From the NCBI GenBank assembly GCA_017508895.1, contig JAFWRA010000013.1:1-30301 (forward strand): a DNA stretch of 30,301 nt, in the 5' to 3' direction. The stretch is from Bacteroidales bacterium. Lineage in GTDB: Bacteria > Bacteroidota > Bacteroidia > Bacteroidales > F082. The position numbers were made by a program, and so were the translations under genes. Each line of letters opens with the position of its first letter. The stretch's first letter is position 1. Below the pieces are notes generated by a model. That model was not told the DNA's origin. It saw nothing but the letters and a program-made list of their open reading frames with translations, and made no database searches. Shown here piece by piece: positions 16,842 to 24,883 of this stretch.

Positions 16842-18596
16842 ATGTATAGAACGCATACTTGTGGCGAACTTCGTCTTGCCGACGCCGGCAAGGAAGTGAC
16901 ATTGGCCGGATGGGTGCAGCGCACCCGCGACAAAGGCTCCCTCGTTTGGATTGACCTTCGCGACCGTTATGGCATCACCCAACTCTTCTTGGATGGCAGC
17001 AGCGACCCAAAACTCATTGAACAGGCCCGTACCTTTGGCCGCGAGTTCGTGATTCAGGCCAAAGGCACTGTCATCGAACGCGAATCAAAAAACCCGAACA
17101 TGCCGACGGGAGAAATCGAACTGAAAGTCAGCGAGTTCAAACTGCTCAACAGCAGCAAAACCCCGCCTTTCACCATCGAAGATGTCAGCGACGGCGGCGA
17201 TGACCTTCGCATGAAATATCGTTACTTGGACATCCGTCGTAACCCCGTTCGCCAGAACCTCGAACTGCGCCACCGCATGGCGATGCTCGTGCGCAACTAT
17301 TTGAGCAACCTCAACTTCCTCGAAATCGAGACCCCGATGCTCATCAAGAGCACGCCCGAGGGCGCCCGCGACTTCGTGGTGCCGAGCCGTATGAATCCTG
17401 GTGAGTTCTACGCCTTGCCGCAAAGCCCACAGCAGTACAAGCAGCTGTTGATGGTGGCTGGCATGGACCGTTATTTCCAAATCGTGCGTTGCTTCCGCGA
17501 TGAAGACCTCCGCGCCGACCGTCAGCCCGAGTTCACCCAAATCGACTGCGAAATGTCGTTTGTGGAGCAAGAGGATGTGTTGAACACTTTTGAAGGATTA
17601 GCCAAGCACCTCTTTAAAGAGATGAAAGGCCTCGAATTTGGCCAATTCCCACGCATGACCTGGCACGACGCCATGAAATACTACGGCTCCGACAAGCCCG
17701 ACATACGCTTCGGGATGAAGTTCGTGGAACTCAACGATGTTGCCAAAGGCAAGGGCTTCGGCCTCTTCGACAATGCCGATTTAGTCGTTGGTATATGCGC
17801 CGAAGGCTGCTCGGAATATACCCGTAAGCAACTCGATGCCCTCACCGAGTTCGTGAAGCGTCCGCAGGTTGGTGCCGGCGGCATGGTCTACATCAAATAC
17901 AACACCGATGGCACGTTTAAGTCGTCAGTGGATAAGTTCTACACCCCTGAAGACCTGAAAGTCATCGCCGACAAGTTCGGTGCCAAGCCTGGCGACCTGA
18001 TGCTCATCCTCTGTGGCGATGCCATGAAGACCCGCGTGCAACTCAACGCCTTGCGTTTGGAAATGGGCAACCAACTCGGACTGCGCAAGCCCGACGAATA
18101 CGCACCGCTGTGGGTCATCGATTTCCCGCTTTTGGAATGGGACGAGGAGACGCAACGCTACTACGCCATGCACCATCCTTTCACCGCACCGAAGCCCGAA
18201 GACGAAGCCTTGCTCGACGACCCGACGAAGTGGGGCGACATCCGCGCCAACGCCTACGACATCGTGATGAACGGTGTGGAGGTGGGTGGCGGCTCCATCC
18301 GTATCCACGACCGTACCTTGCAGAACAAGATGTTCCACACGCTCGGCTTCACTGACGAGAAGGCCCAGGAGCAGTTCGGCTTCCTGATGGGTGCCTTCGA
18401 GTATGGCGCACCGCCTCACGCTGGCTTGGCCTTCGGCTTCGACCGTCTCTGTTCTTTGTTCGGTGGTGCCGACAGCATCCGCGACTTCATCGCCTTCCCG
18501 AAGAACAACGCCGGTCGTGACGTGATGAGCGGCAGCCCCGCCCCGATTGCACAAGAGCAGTTGGATGAGTTGCAGATCGCGTTGAATTTGAAATGA
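16842..18596 (+). CDS. aspS: Aspartate--tRNA ligase
   Basis: This class II synthetase charges tRNA-Asp. The 584-residue protein has the bacterial layout. The N-terminal anticodon-binding OB fold includes [21 protein letters not shown]. The catalytic core has [11 protein letters not shown] and motif 2 [18 protein letters not shown] (from F218). A GAD insertion domain occupies about residues 280-420. Motif 3 GLAFGFDRL (Arg535) is followed by [12 protein letters not shown]. Codons are strongly biased to C-ending forms, as expected for a highly expressed gene. Whether the enzyme is discriminating or also charges tRNA-Asn cannot be told by eye. A long perfect palindrome follows 12 bases after the stop. 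Confidence 0.98.
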   Translation: MYRTHTCGELRLADAGKEVTLAGWVQRTRDKGSLVWIDLRDRYGITQLFLDGSSDPKLIEQARTFGREFVIQAKGTVIERESKNPNMPTGEIELKVSEFKLLNSSKTPPFTIEDVSDGGDDLRMKYRYLDIRRNPVRQNLELRHRMAMLVRNYLSNLNFLEIETPMLIKSTPEGARDFVVPSRMNPGEFYALPQSPQQYKQLLMVAGMDRYFQIVRCFRDEDLRADRQPEFTQIDCEMSFVEQEDVLNTFEGLAKHLFKEMKGLEFGQFPRMTWHDAMKYYGSDKPDIRFGMKFVELNDVAKGKGFGLFDNADLVVGICAEGCSEYTRKQLDALTEFVKRPQVGAGGMVYIKYNTDGTFKSSVDKFYTPEDLKVIADKFGAKPGDLMLILCGDAMKTRVQLNALRLEMGNQLGLRKPDEYAPLWVIDFPLLEWDEETQRYYAMHHPFTAPKPEDEALLDDPTKWGDIRANAYDIVMNGVEVGGGSIRIHDRTLQNKMFHTLGFTDEKAQEQFGFLMGAFEYGAPPHAGLAFGFDRLCSLFGGADSIRDFIAFPKNNAGRDVMSGSPAPIAQEQLDELQIALNLK

Positions 18597-18608
18597 TTAG
18601 AATTTAAT

Positions 18609-18638
18609 TGTAGAGACGGTGCATGCACCGTCTCTACA
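18609..18638. repeat. 30-bp perfect palindrome (dispersed-repeat type)
   Basis: The two arms are TGTAGAGACGGTGCA and its exact reverse complement, with no spacer. It lies between the aspS stop and the DUF4919 gene. There is no T run on either side, so it is not a typical intrinsic terminator. The outer GTAGAGACG/CGTCTCTAC arms resemble palindromes I recall as dispersed intergenic repeats in several Bacteroidota genomes; that link is from memory. Confidence 0.8.
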
Positions 18639-18680
18639 TAATCAATAATCAAAGGAAGAAATATACAAAAAAGTAATAAT

Positions 18681-19439
18681 ATGAAAATGAGGTATTTGAA
18701 ATCCATTGTGACGGTAGTATTTCTGTCAATGGCAGTCTTGTTGGTCTTTGATTCTTGCTCGACAAGCAAAAAGACGGCCACCCGAAAAGGCGATGCAAGC
18801 ATTACCGCAAATACTCCAGATTATAAAAGAATAAAGAAAGAAATCAACACTAAAGGAAGCGAATTCTATTATCCTGAATTGTTGAGACGCTTTGAAGCAG
18901 CGGATACCACATTGACCGTCGAGCAGTTGCACTATTTTTATTATGGAACGGCCACTCGATCTGATTATAGCCCATATAAGACATCTAACTACGATGCTTT
19001 ACACAAGGCGTTAGAAAAGGAAAACCCTGAGGAGAAAGACTGGAAAGAAGCCGCACAGGTCATTGACGAACAGTTGAAGACCGACCCGACAAATATTAGG
19101 TTTCACTTGTACAAACACATTGTCTACGATAATTTGTATGGTCCGGATTCAGAAAAGACCTTCGATGCCTATAATCAGGTAGTAATGCTTCTTTCGGCGG
19201 TGACCTCCACGGGCGACGGGCGCTCGAAAGAAACGGCGTTTCATGTGATAAGTGTCACTGACGAGTATGGAATTATGGATGTTTTTGGTTTGTCGCCCAA
19301 GATGCAGTCATTGGTTCATGGTGACCATGGACAGTCTTATGATGTGATGGAATTGGAGGAGAATGAATTTGGGTTGGAATCCATGTATTTCAATATTACT
19401 GTTAGTATGGAAGCACTGGACAAGATGTTTGGTTTTTGA
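18681..19439 (+). CDS. DUF4919 domain lipoprotein
   Basis: The 252-residue protein has a signal peptide and a lipobox ending at Cys26 (VFDSC), then a Ser/Thr/Lys linker. The body contains YYPELLRRFEAADTTLTVEQLHYFYYG and later SVTDEYGIMDVFGL, hallmarks of the DUF4919 family found almost only in Bacteroidales. The middle part (EEKDWKEAAQVIDEQLKTDPTNIRFHLYKHIVY) looks like a TPR-type helix pair. Its function is unknown. The gene is less G+C-rich and less codon-biased than its neighbours aspS and pfkA, so it is probably expressed at a lower level. No exact -7 box was found upstream; it may rely on readthrough past the palindrome. Confidence 0.85.
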   Translation: MKMRYLKSIVTVVFLSMAVLLVFDSCSTSKKTATRKGDASITANTPDYKRIKKEINTKGSEFYYPELLRRFEAADTTLTVEQLHYFYYGTATRSDYSPYKTSNYDALHKALEKENPEEKDWKEAAQVIDEQLKTDPTNIRFHLYKHIVYDNLYGPDSEKTFDAYNQVVMLLSAVTSTGDGRSKETAFHVISVTDEYGIMDVFGLSPKMQSLVHGDHGQSYDVMELEENEFGLESMYFNITVSMEALDKMFGF

Positions 19440-19464
19440 GTTTTAAATAATAACACTTTAAAAT

Positions 19465-20559
19465 ATGAAAAGACTACTCGTATTAACCGGTGGCGGCGAC
19501 TGCCCAGGCCTCAACGCCGTGATCCGCGCCATCGTCAAGAGAGCCGCCCAAGAGAAGGATTGGGAAGTGCTCGGAAGCATACAGGCCTACAATGGCATCC
19601 TGTGGGAACCCACCGAGGTGGTCAGGCTGACGCCCGAAACGGTGCGCGGCATCCACTTCCGTGGCGGCACCATCATCGAGACCACCAACTCGGGCGGCCC
19701 GTTCAACTGGCCCGTCAAGAATGCCGACGGCACCTGGACCACCGTCGACCGCAGCGACGAAATGCTCCGCAAGCTGCAATACATGGGCATCGACGCGGTG
19801 ATCAGCATCGGCGGCGACGGCTCGCAGCGCATCTCGCAGAAGCTCTACGAGAAGGGTCTTAATATAATAGGTGTGCCCAAGACCATCGACAACGACCTTT
19901 CGATGACGGAATGCACCTTCGGTTTCCAAACCGCAGTACAAATCGCAACGGAGGCCGTCGATAAATTGGTCACTACGGCGGCTTCGCACAACCGCGTCTT
20001 CGTCCTCGAAGTGATGGGTCGCGATGCAGGCTGGATTGCCTTGCACAGCGCCATTGCTGGCGGTGCCGAGGTGTGCCTGTTGCCTGAGTTCCCCTACGAC
20101 ATCAACGTGGTGAAGGAGCGCTTGGAGCAACGCTTCAACCGCGACCGTGGTTTTGCCGTGGTGGTGGCTTCGGAAGGCGCTCGGCCCAAGGACGGAACGC
20201 AGGTCTACGAAATCAGCGGCGAGGTTGGCTACGAGAACAAGAAACTTGGCGGCATCGGTCGCCGGTTGATTGAGGAGCTGAAGGCTGCCGGATTCAACCA
20301 TGGTATGCGCGAGACCACCCTCGGTCACCTGCAACGCGGCGGCGTCCCGATTGCCTACGACCGCGTGTTGTCAGCCGAGTTTGGCGTGAAGGCCTTCGAG
20401 ATGGTCCTCAACGGACAGTTCGGCCAAATGGTGGCCTACCAACACCCCAACGTGGTGGCTGTCTCGCTCAAGGAAGCTATTTCCAAGCCCAACCTCGTCA
20501 CTATTGATAGCGACTTGGTGAATACCGCAAAAGGCTTGAACATCTCGTTGGGTATTTAA
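19465..20559 (+). CDS. pfkA: 6-phosphofructokinase, group III type
   Basis: The enzyme phosphorylates fructose-6-phosphate in glycolysis. The 364-residue protein shows GGGDCPGLNAVIR at the N-terminus, SIGGDGSQ (116-121), PKTIDNDL (138-145), the substrate-binding MGRDAGWIA, LLPEFPYD and LGHLQRGG. Two residues define phosphoryl donor use in this family. The position equal to E. coli Gly104 is Gly119, as in ATP enzymes. The position equal to Gly124 is Lys139, as in PPi enzymes. This combination and the DCPGLN start are typical of the group III PFKs known from actinobacteria, most of which use ATP. ATP use is therefore likely but should be tested. The gene lies 25 bases after the DUF4919 gene and 19 bases before RNase HI. 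Confidence 0.94.
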   Translation: MKRLLVLTGGGDCPGLNAVIRAIVKRAAQEKDWEVLGSIQAYNGILWEPTEVVRLTPETVRGIHFRGGTIIETTNSGGPFNWPVKNADGTWTTVDRSDEMLRKLQYMGIDAVISIGGDGSQRISQKLYEKGLNIIGVPKTIDNDLSMTECTFGFQTAVQIATEAVDKLVTTAASHNRVFVLEVMGRDAGWIALHSAIAGGAEVCLLPEFPYDINVVKERLEQRFNRDRGFAVVVASEGARPKDGTQVYEISGEVGYENKKLGGIGRRLIEELKAAGFNHGMRETTLGHLQRGGVPIAYDRVLSAEFGVKAFEMVLNGQFGQMVAYQHPNVVAVSLKEAISKPNLVTIDSDLVNTAKGLNISLGI

Positions 20560-20578
20560 GAGTATTGCAACTGCATCC

Positions 20579-21220
20579 ATGGCGAAGAAAAAGTTTTATG
20601 TTGTTTGGAACGGTCGTACTCCTGGTGTTTACGACCGATGGGAAGCTTGTCAGAAGGAGATTGAGGGCTTCAAGGGAGCCAAATACAAGGGCTTTCCTGA
20701 CCGTACAAGTGCTGAATCCGCTTTCAAGGATGGTCCCGACAACTACTGGGGTAAGGAAGTGTCTCTTGTGGTCGACTTCTCAGCGGCCAAAGAGCAACCT
20801 GTCAGTCCAGCCATCGCTGTGGATGCAGCTTGTGCAGGCAACCCAGGCAAGATGGAATACCAAGGCGTGTTTGTTGACTTCGGTGTACAGCCTGCCAATA
20901 CGTTTCCTTTGTTCAAGAGTCAGGTTTTCCCTAACGGTACCAATAACATCGGAGAGTTTCTGGCCATCGTCCATGCCCTCGCCTTGCAAAAACAGAAAGG
21001 ATGGCATTACCCAATTTATAGTGACTCAGTGAATGCTCAGCTCTGGATTAAACAGAAGAAATGCAAGACCAAACTACCGCCTAACGACAAGAACGCTTAC
21101 CTTTTTGAGCTTGTTGCCCGTGCAGAAAAATGGCTCAACGAGAATGCCATAGAGGTGCCCGTATTGAAATGGAAAACTGAAATTTGGGGTGAAATACCCG
21201 CTGATTTTGGTAGGAAATGA
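20579..21220 (+). CDS. rnhA: Ribonuclease HI with N-terminal hybrid-binding domain
   Basis: RNase HI cuts the RNA strand of RNA:DNA hybrids. Residues 4-50 form a hybrid-binding domain (FYVVWNGRTPGVYDRWEACQ, then KGFPDRTSAESAF), the same module found in eukaryotic RNase H1 and caulimovirus protein VI. The catalytic domain begins near residue 77. The four acidic residues are Asp82 (AVDAACAGNPG), Glu126 (NNIGEFLAI), Asp149 (IYSDSVNA) and Asp209 (IPADFGRK). The total of 213 residues is typical for Bacteroidota. It lies 19 bases after pfkA on the same strand, so it is probably co-transcribed. The sequence is complete and looks active. Confidence 0.95.
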   Translation: MAKKKFYVVWNGRTPGVYDRWEACQKEIEGFKGAKYKGFPDRTSAESAFKDGPDNYWGKEVSLVVDFSAAKEQPVSPAIAVDAACAGNPGKMEYQGVFVDFGVQPANTFPLFKSQVFPNGTNNIGEFLAIVHALALQKQKGWHYPIYSDSVNAQLWIKQKKCKTKLPPNDKNAYLFELVARAEKWLNENAIEVPVLKWKTEIWGEIPADFGRK

Positions 21221-21258
21221 AATTAATCTTACTTTTACCGCCTCAAACAAGATAGGAA

Positions 21259-21999
21259 ATGCTCAAGTTCGACTCATTTTATTTCCAATGTCCCAATTGC
21301 CATGCTTGGCTTGAAGGTCGTAACCTGAAGGCGGAGATGGTCAATCAGGCTATCTTGTATTCTGATGGTAAAGTATTGAATGACAATTATATCACAACTC
21401 CTCAGAAAATAATCATATGTCCTTCATGTGGTCACGTCTTTTGGGTTGAGAAACCTATTGAGCCATTAATCACTTTTGAGAAGCCCGAAGCAGAGGTTTA
21501 TTCTTGGAATACTTGGCGCTTTTTCGGCATCAGTTTTTCAGACAATAAAGGCAAATTGGCTCTTATTAATCATTATAGGACTTTTTTGAAGAAGGCGCAT
21601 TATGAACCGAAGAATGAAATCTATTTGCGCCGTTTCCTATGGTGGGCATATAACGACCTTCACCGGAATCATCAATATGTGCGTTTGAAGTATTTCCTCA
21701 ATGGTTTCATGAGTTTTGGCGTATGGCATTGCAATCGTCGATTGCTTTTGGAAGGCGAGAAGTTGTTTTTGAAGAACTTTAAGGATTTCAAGGACAATTT
21801 GGAACGGCTTCTTGCCTTGCTTGAAAAACATCCTGATGAACAGATTGATTTGGAGCTTCCAGAGATTCATCGTGAGTTACGCCAGTTTGATAAAACAAAG
21901 GAACTACTTGAACAGACGGGTAGCCGTACACATTTCACCAACGAAATGCTGCGACATTCCAAATGGAAAGACTCTCGAGTGTTTATGGTTTCGGGATAA
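21259..21999 (+). CDS. Zinc-ribbon protein of unknown function
   Basis: I do not recognise a named family for this 246-residue protein. Residues 9-63 form a likely zinc ribbon: CPNC at 11-14 and CPSC at 54-57, both followed by aromatic residues (HAW and GHVFW). No signal peptide or membrane segment is seen, so it should be cytoplasmic. The rest is rich in Trp, Tyr, Phe, Lys and Arg and predicted helical, including RRFLWWAYNDLHRN and a Leu/Glu-rich stretch near 190-230 that could be TPR-like. It follows rnhA by 38 bases; a near-match -7 box (TACTTTTA) in that gap may give it a weak promoter of its own. A strong terminator follows its stop. Confidence 0.75.
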   Translation: MLKFDSFYFQCPNCHAWLEGRNLKAEMVNQAILYSDGKVLNDNYITTPQKIIICPSCGHVFWVEKPIEPLITFEKPEAEVYSWNTWRFFGISFSDNKGKLALINHYRTFLKKAHYEPKNEIYLRRFLWWAYNDLHRNHQYVRLKYFLNGFMSFGVWHCNRRLLLEGEKLFLKNFKDFKDNLERLLALLEKHPDEQIDLELPEIHRELRQFDKTKELLEQTGSRTHFTNEMLRHSKWKDSRVFMVSG

Positions 22000-22003
22000 A
22001 AAC

Positions 22004-22038
22004 AAAAACGAGGGCAGAACAACTGTCCTCGTTTTTTT
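22004..22038. terminator. Bidirectional intrinsic terminator
   Basis: The stem ACGAGGGCAG (22008-22017) pairs with CTGTCCTCGT (22023-22032) through ten pairs, one of them G-T, with an AACAA loop. Seven T's follow on the plus strand, and the A-rich run before the stem gives a T run on the minus strand. It separates the convergent zinc-ribbon gene (ends 21999) and small lipoprotein gene (ends 22071) and can serve both. Confidence 0.9.
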
Positions 22039-22070
22039 GATACTTTTATTTAGTCGGATTGGTTTGGAGA

Positions 22071-22460
22071 TTATTCACCGCCGCCGCCACCACCGATATG
22101 AATCCAATCGTCTTGATAGTGGTCAGTTCCGCCAGGATACACCAAATAGTAGACTTCATGTTTGTGATGCATTCCATTATAACGGCAATGTTGAAGATGG
22201 CACGGATCACTCACTTGATATTCATGGATATGAAACACTGAATCGTTATCCCAGCCTACAATAGGTCCCCAATAGTTCCTATCCCAAAGTTTCTCCGAGC
22301 AATGTGCACAAATTGCATAATGCTCTGCACCTCTCATGACAGTTACTTCAGTAGGAACGGCCTCACCATCTGCATTCTTCTTGCATGCATTGAGGCACAA
22401 AGCAGAGGTGATAAACACGCTTGCCACTAAAGTGCATAATAATAGTTTTTTCTTCATCAT
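22071..22460 (-). CDS. Small Cys/His-rich lipoprotein
   Basis: The family is not recognised. The 129-residue product has a signal peptide and a lipobox (LNAC, Cys26), so the mature part is about 104 residues and envelope-located. It contains CAHC (51-54), a second cysteine pair at Cys87 and Cys92 (CHLQHC), and many histidines including MHHKHE (97-102) and HIHE. The protein ends in DDWIHI followed by six glycines and a Glu. The Cys/His layout suggests metal or haem binding, or a disulfide-stabilised domain; this is inference. The start may be either of two adjacent ATGs (22460 or 22457). A -7 box at 22563-22570 would give a leader of about 97 bases. Confidence 0.75.
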   Translation of the reverse strand: MMKKKLLLCTLVASVFITSALCLNACKKNADGEAVPTEVTVMRGAEHYAICAHCSEKLWDRNYWGPIVGWDNDSVFHIHEYQVSDPCHLQHCRYNGMHHKHEVYYLVYPGGTDHYQDDWIHIGGGGGGE

Positions 22461-22562
22461 AGTTTTAATGTTTTGTTTATTGTTCTTATTTTATCATCTA
22501 TAGTATTGAAAATGAAACCTATCCCTCTAAACAGGGGAGATTTTTATTCATATTTCACGCAG

Positions 22563-22570
22563 CAAAGATA
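22563..22570 (-). promoter_or_regulatory. -7 box for the small Cys/His-rich lipoprotein
   Basis: On the minus strand TATCTTTG is an exact match, with a TTTG 16 bases further upstream (a little closer than usual). The roughly 97-base leader that follows contains a short GC hairpin (CCCT/AGGG around 22523-22536) of unknown significance. Confidence 0.5.
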
Positions 22571-22625
22571 AGTATAATTTTAATATCAAACCTTTTTTTT
22601 TGTATTTTTTTCTGTTTCAATCGAA

Positions 22626-23402
22626 TTAATATAGATATTTTTTCCCGAGTAAGTTGAATTGAAGACAAAGGCCTGCATTGAGGTATTTGAAGTCTTTTAG
22701 ACTGGCTTGCATTCGCAGGTGTTGCCATAATAGAACATCCATGCCTATTAGGAATTCATTGCCAGTGTATTCGGCAATTATCCTGCCTTGTTGGAAAAAT
22801 GATGGCCTAAAGGTGATGCCCGCAACGATTCCGTTCCATTTGGAATTGTAGCCTCTATAGAAATGGCGATAGGAAAGCGTCACCCCCAAGATGTTATCTG
22901 AAAAACTGAAATGCTTAGTTGCAGCGATATACAGATTCGTGTAATATAACTGCACATTGGGTTGGTCTTTATAGAAAGCAGCCGTCCAAACGTCATTGCA
23001 GCCTATGGCCAGCGCTGGATGATATTTTCCTTCCTTTAATGGTCGAATCTTGACCGATGCATAACGGTCCTTGCCCCACTGGATATTCCCTTGTGCGTCT
23101 TTGCTTCTGATACGCTCTGTGCACACATAGCTCATCTCTATCCAACTGAATGGGGCAAGTGCAAGATAATAGTCAAAGGTGTTGTATTTTTCATCTTGAT
23201 AAATAAAGCCTACGTCAGGCATCATGTTCTTGTTGAGAAAATGTGCCCCGATGAAGGCGTCTCCTTCATGATGCATTTCGGCAGAAGGAATATGAATTAA
23301 ACCAGAGATGCCCGTATATTGTTGGGCCTTTCCAACTAAGGGATAAAGCCCCAAGCCTAAGCCTAATACGATCGCTATTATGGTATTAATGTACTTCTTC
23401 AT
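22626..23402 (-). CDS. YjbH-like outer-membrane beta-barrel protein
   Basis: The 258-residue protein has a signal peptide cleaved near VGKAQQ. The mature N-terminus, QQYTGISGLIHIPSAEMHHEGDAFIG, matches the opening of YjbH-domain proteins, which are outer-membrane proteins linked to exopolysaccharide export in Proteobacteria. The rest alternates polar and aromatic residues as in a beta-barrel, and it ends with an aromatic residue (KKYLY), as barrel proteins do. It is much shorter than proteobacterial YjbH (about 700 residues). It starts six bases after the gene at 23409-24308, which may hold the other part of such a barrel. No polysaccharide synthesis genes adjoin it. The barrel call is firm, the YjbH call moderately so. 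Confidence 0.72.
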   Translation of the reverse strand: MKKYINTIIAIVLGLGLGLYPLVGKAQQYTGISGLIHIPSAEMHHEGDAFIGAHFLNKNMMPDVGFIYQDEKYNTFDYYLALAPFSWIEMSYVCTERIRSKDAQGNIQWGKDRYASVKIRPLKEGKYHPALAIGCNDVWTAAFYKDQPNVQLYYTNLYIAATKHFSFSDNILGVTLSYRHFYRGYNSKWNGIVAGITFRPSFFQQGRIIAEYTGNEFLIGMDVLLWQHLRMQASLKDFKYLNAGLCLQFNLLGKKYLY

Positions 23403-23408
23403 ATCAGA

Positions 23409-24308
23409 TTATTCTTTATAGATGAAATCAGGATTCATGGTGTGACTGCCCCATTGCAGAAAATCGCGGCTGAACCAACCGTCGCGTTCGTTTTCTTCGG
23501 GGTCGGTCCGGTACATTTTATTGGAGTAAGTGTGGTACATCACTGTATATGCAAAGCGGAAGTTAGATGCAGGACGGAAGTTTACCATCCTATGTTTGCG
23601 GTGATATGGGGGTATTGAAATGACGATGCGGAATCCTCCATCGAAACCATGAATATTACTCCATCGGCTATAGACGGAAACAGTGGTGTGGTTGAAGTGT
23701 CGCATGGCTTCCACTTCGCCGCCAAAATCTTGATATAGGTATTTTCCAATGACACCTCTAAGTTGGGTATTCCATTTTGACAGATAAAAGTCACCTCCCA
23801 AAGTCCCAACAAAATTGTTCATCGGGAAAGTGATCCAGACAGGATTCACAATTAAGGTACCTACACATCCGGCTTGTCCTTCGAAGGCAAACCATTTACA
23901 CACGGGATAAAAAGCCTTTAAATCTATTCCATAACTCTGTGAACTGAATAGACCTGCACTGGTTTTGAGATATAGGTTTCCGAGACGAAACTCTTTGCTT
24001 ATGTCAAGCACATTCGGTCGAATGTATTTATAATCTAAGCCGTATTGGTTAATAATAGGGATGTGAACTTGTCCAGCCAATTGCCAATGATTGCCCAGGT
24101 TCCATTTGAAACCAGGAGTAATGCGAATTAAAAATTCGTATTGGGTATTGTAGTTGATGTCCCTGAAATTGAAATCCACACCCGCAAAGAAATCTATACT
24201 TCGAGTGTTGGTTTGTCCTGTGGCTTGAGGTTGTCCTACACAAAATAAAACAAGCAAAAGTAAAGCTACGATAGAACAGCGTTTAATATGGGAGTACCGG
24301 TGACGCAT
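23409..24308 (-). CDS. Outer-membrane beta-barrel protein, operon partner of the YjbH-like gene
   Basis: The 299-residue protein has a signal peptide (basic start, VALLLLVLFCVG core, cleavage near ATGQ). The mature part shows the alternating aromatic/polar pattern of an outer-membrane barrel: RSIDFFAGVDFNFRDINYNTQYEF, then repeated strands such as NHWQLAGQVHIPI. The C-terminal region has YRTDPEENERDGWFSRDFLQWG. It is followed after six bases by the YjbH-like gene and shares its promoter, so the two probably act together. Resemblance to the C-terminal half of larger YjbH proteins is possible but is inference. It has the best-formed promoter in the window (24340-24369). Confidence 0.7.
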   Translation of the reverse strand: MRHRYSHIKRCSIVALLLLVLFCVGQPQATGQTNTRSIDFFAGVDFNFRDINYNTQYEFLIRITPGFKWNLGNHWQLAGQVHIPIINQYGLDYKYIRPNVLDISKEFRLGNLYLKTSAGLFSSQSYGIDLKAFYPVCKWFAFEGQAGCVGTLIVNPVWITFPMNNFVGTLGGDFYLSKWNTQLRGVIGKYLYQDFGGEVEAMRHFNHTTVSVYSRWSNIHGFDGGFRIVISIPPYHRKHRMVNFRPASNFRFAYTVMYHTYSNKMYRTDPEENERDGWFSRDFLQWGSHTMNPDFIYKE

Positions 24309-24339
24309 TATGACAATGATATTTTTACATATTTTGCTG

Positions 24340-24369
24340 CAAAAATACGCTAAAAACTTAAAATGCCAA
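24340..24369 (-). promoter_or_regulatory. Promoter of the beta-barrel operon (-33 TTG, -7 TATTTTTG)
   Basis: On the minus strand TTG (24369-24367), a 19-base spacer and TATTTTTG (24347-24340) match the Bacteroidota consensus. The predicted start of transcription near 24333 gives a leader of about 25 bases before the ATG at 24308. Confidence 0.65.
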
Positions 24370-24403
24370 TTATTTGTTTGAATTCGAGTTTGTTTTTACA
24401 TGA

Positions 24404-24492
24404 AATCCGCAGAACCTTGAGAAATCAAAGAGGTAAGAGAACCAACTAGTGATGGCTTCCTGTCGATTTGACATTCTCTGGCTCTGCGGATT
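24404..24492. repeat. Long imperfect inverted repeat
   Basis: AATCCGCAGA (24404-24413) pairs with TCTGCGGATT (24483-24492). Inside it, CC/GG, GAGAA/TTCTC and TCAAA/TTTGA continue the pairing with small bulges, so about 24 base pairs could form around a loop of roughly 37 bases. It lies downstream of the tandem ssb genes and upstream of the barrel promoter. The outer arm AATCCGCAGAA also occurs in the element at 29933-30044. Confidence 0.65.
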
Positions 24493-24510
24493 CTACCTGA
24501 TGTGTGGCAT

Positions 24511-24849
24511 TTATTCCTTTTCCCAGTCTATCAGGAACAGGTCGTTGACCCAGATTTCGGTGACGGAATGTCTCTGACCTTTGTCATCGGTCCATTCGTT
24601 GTTGTGGAGGCTGCCGTCTACTGCAATCCGCTTCCCTTTCTTCACGTTCTTCACTACGCGATCAGCTACAGCACCCCATGCCACGATGGGGAACCATTGG
24701 GTGTTGTCGACCCATTCGCCATTCGCATTCTTTTTGCTTTCCGTCACAGCAAGGCTGAAACGTGCCTTTTTGCTGTTGTTAAAGTTCTTCACTTCGGGCT
24801 CTGCACCCGGGCGGCCAATCAGCATGACCGAATTTCTCATTGTACTCAT
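24511..24849 (-). CDS. ssb: Single-stranded DNA-binding protein, second tandem copy
   Basis: The 112-residue protein is a single OB fold of the SSB family (RNSVMLIGRPGAEPE, TQWFPIVAWG, VKKGKRIAVDGSL, TEIWVND). SSBs coat single-stranded DNA in replication and repair. It stops right after the OB fold (FLIDWEKE) and has no linker or acidic tip of the DDDIPF type that recruits partner proteins. It is therefore probably an accessory SSB, with the main ssb elsewhere. It lies 34 bases after the other copy on the same strand. The first 19 residues are identical in both copies, and 51 bases around the starts are identical at DNA level. Confidence 0.93.
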   Translation of the reverse strand: MSTMRNSVMLIGRPGAEPEVKNFNNSKKARFSLAVTESKKNANGEWVDNTQWFPIVAWGAVADRVVKNVKKGKRIAVDGSLHNNEWTDDKGQRHSVTEIWVNDLFLIDWEKE

Positions 24850-24883
24850 GTCTTTATGTGTTTAATTGTTATTAATAAGGTGA

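Noticed and set aside
19483..20334. Open frame of about 280 codons on the minus strand inside pfkA
   Set aside because: It lies opposite conserved PFK motifs in a C-biased gene, has no promoter and shows no protein family features.
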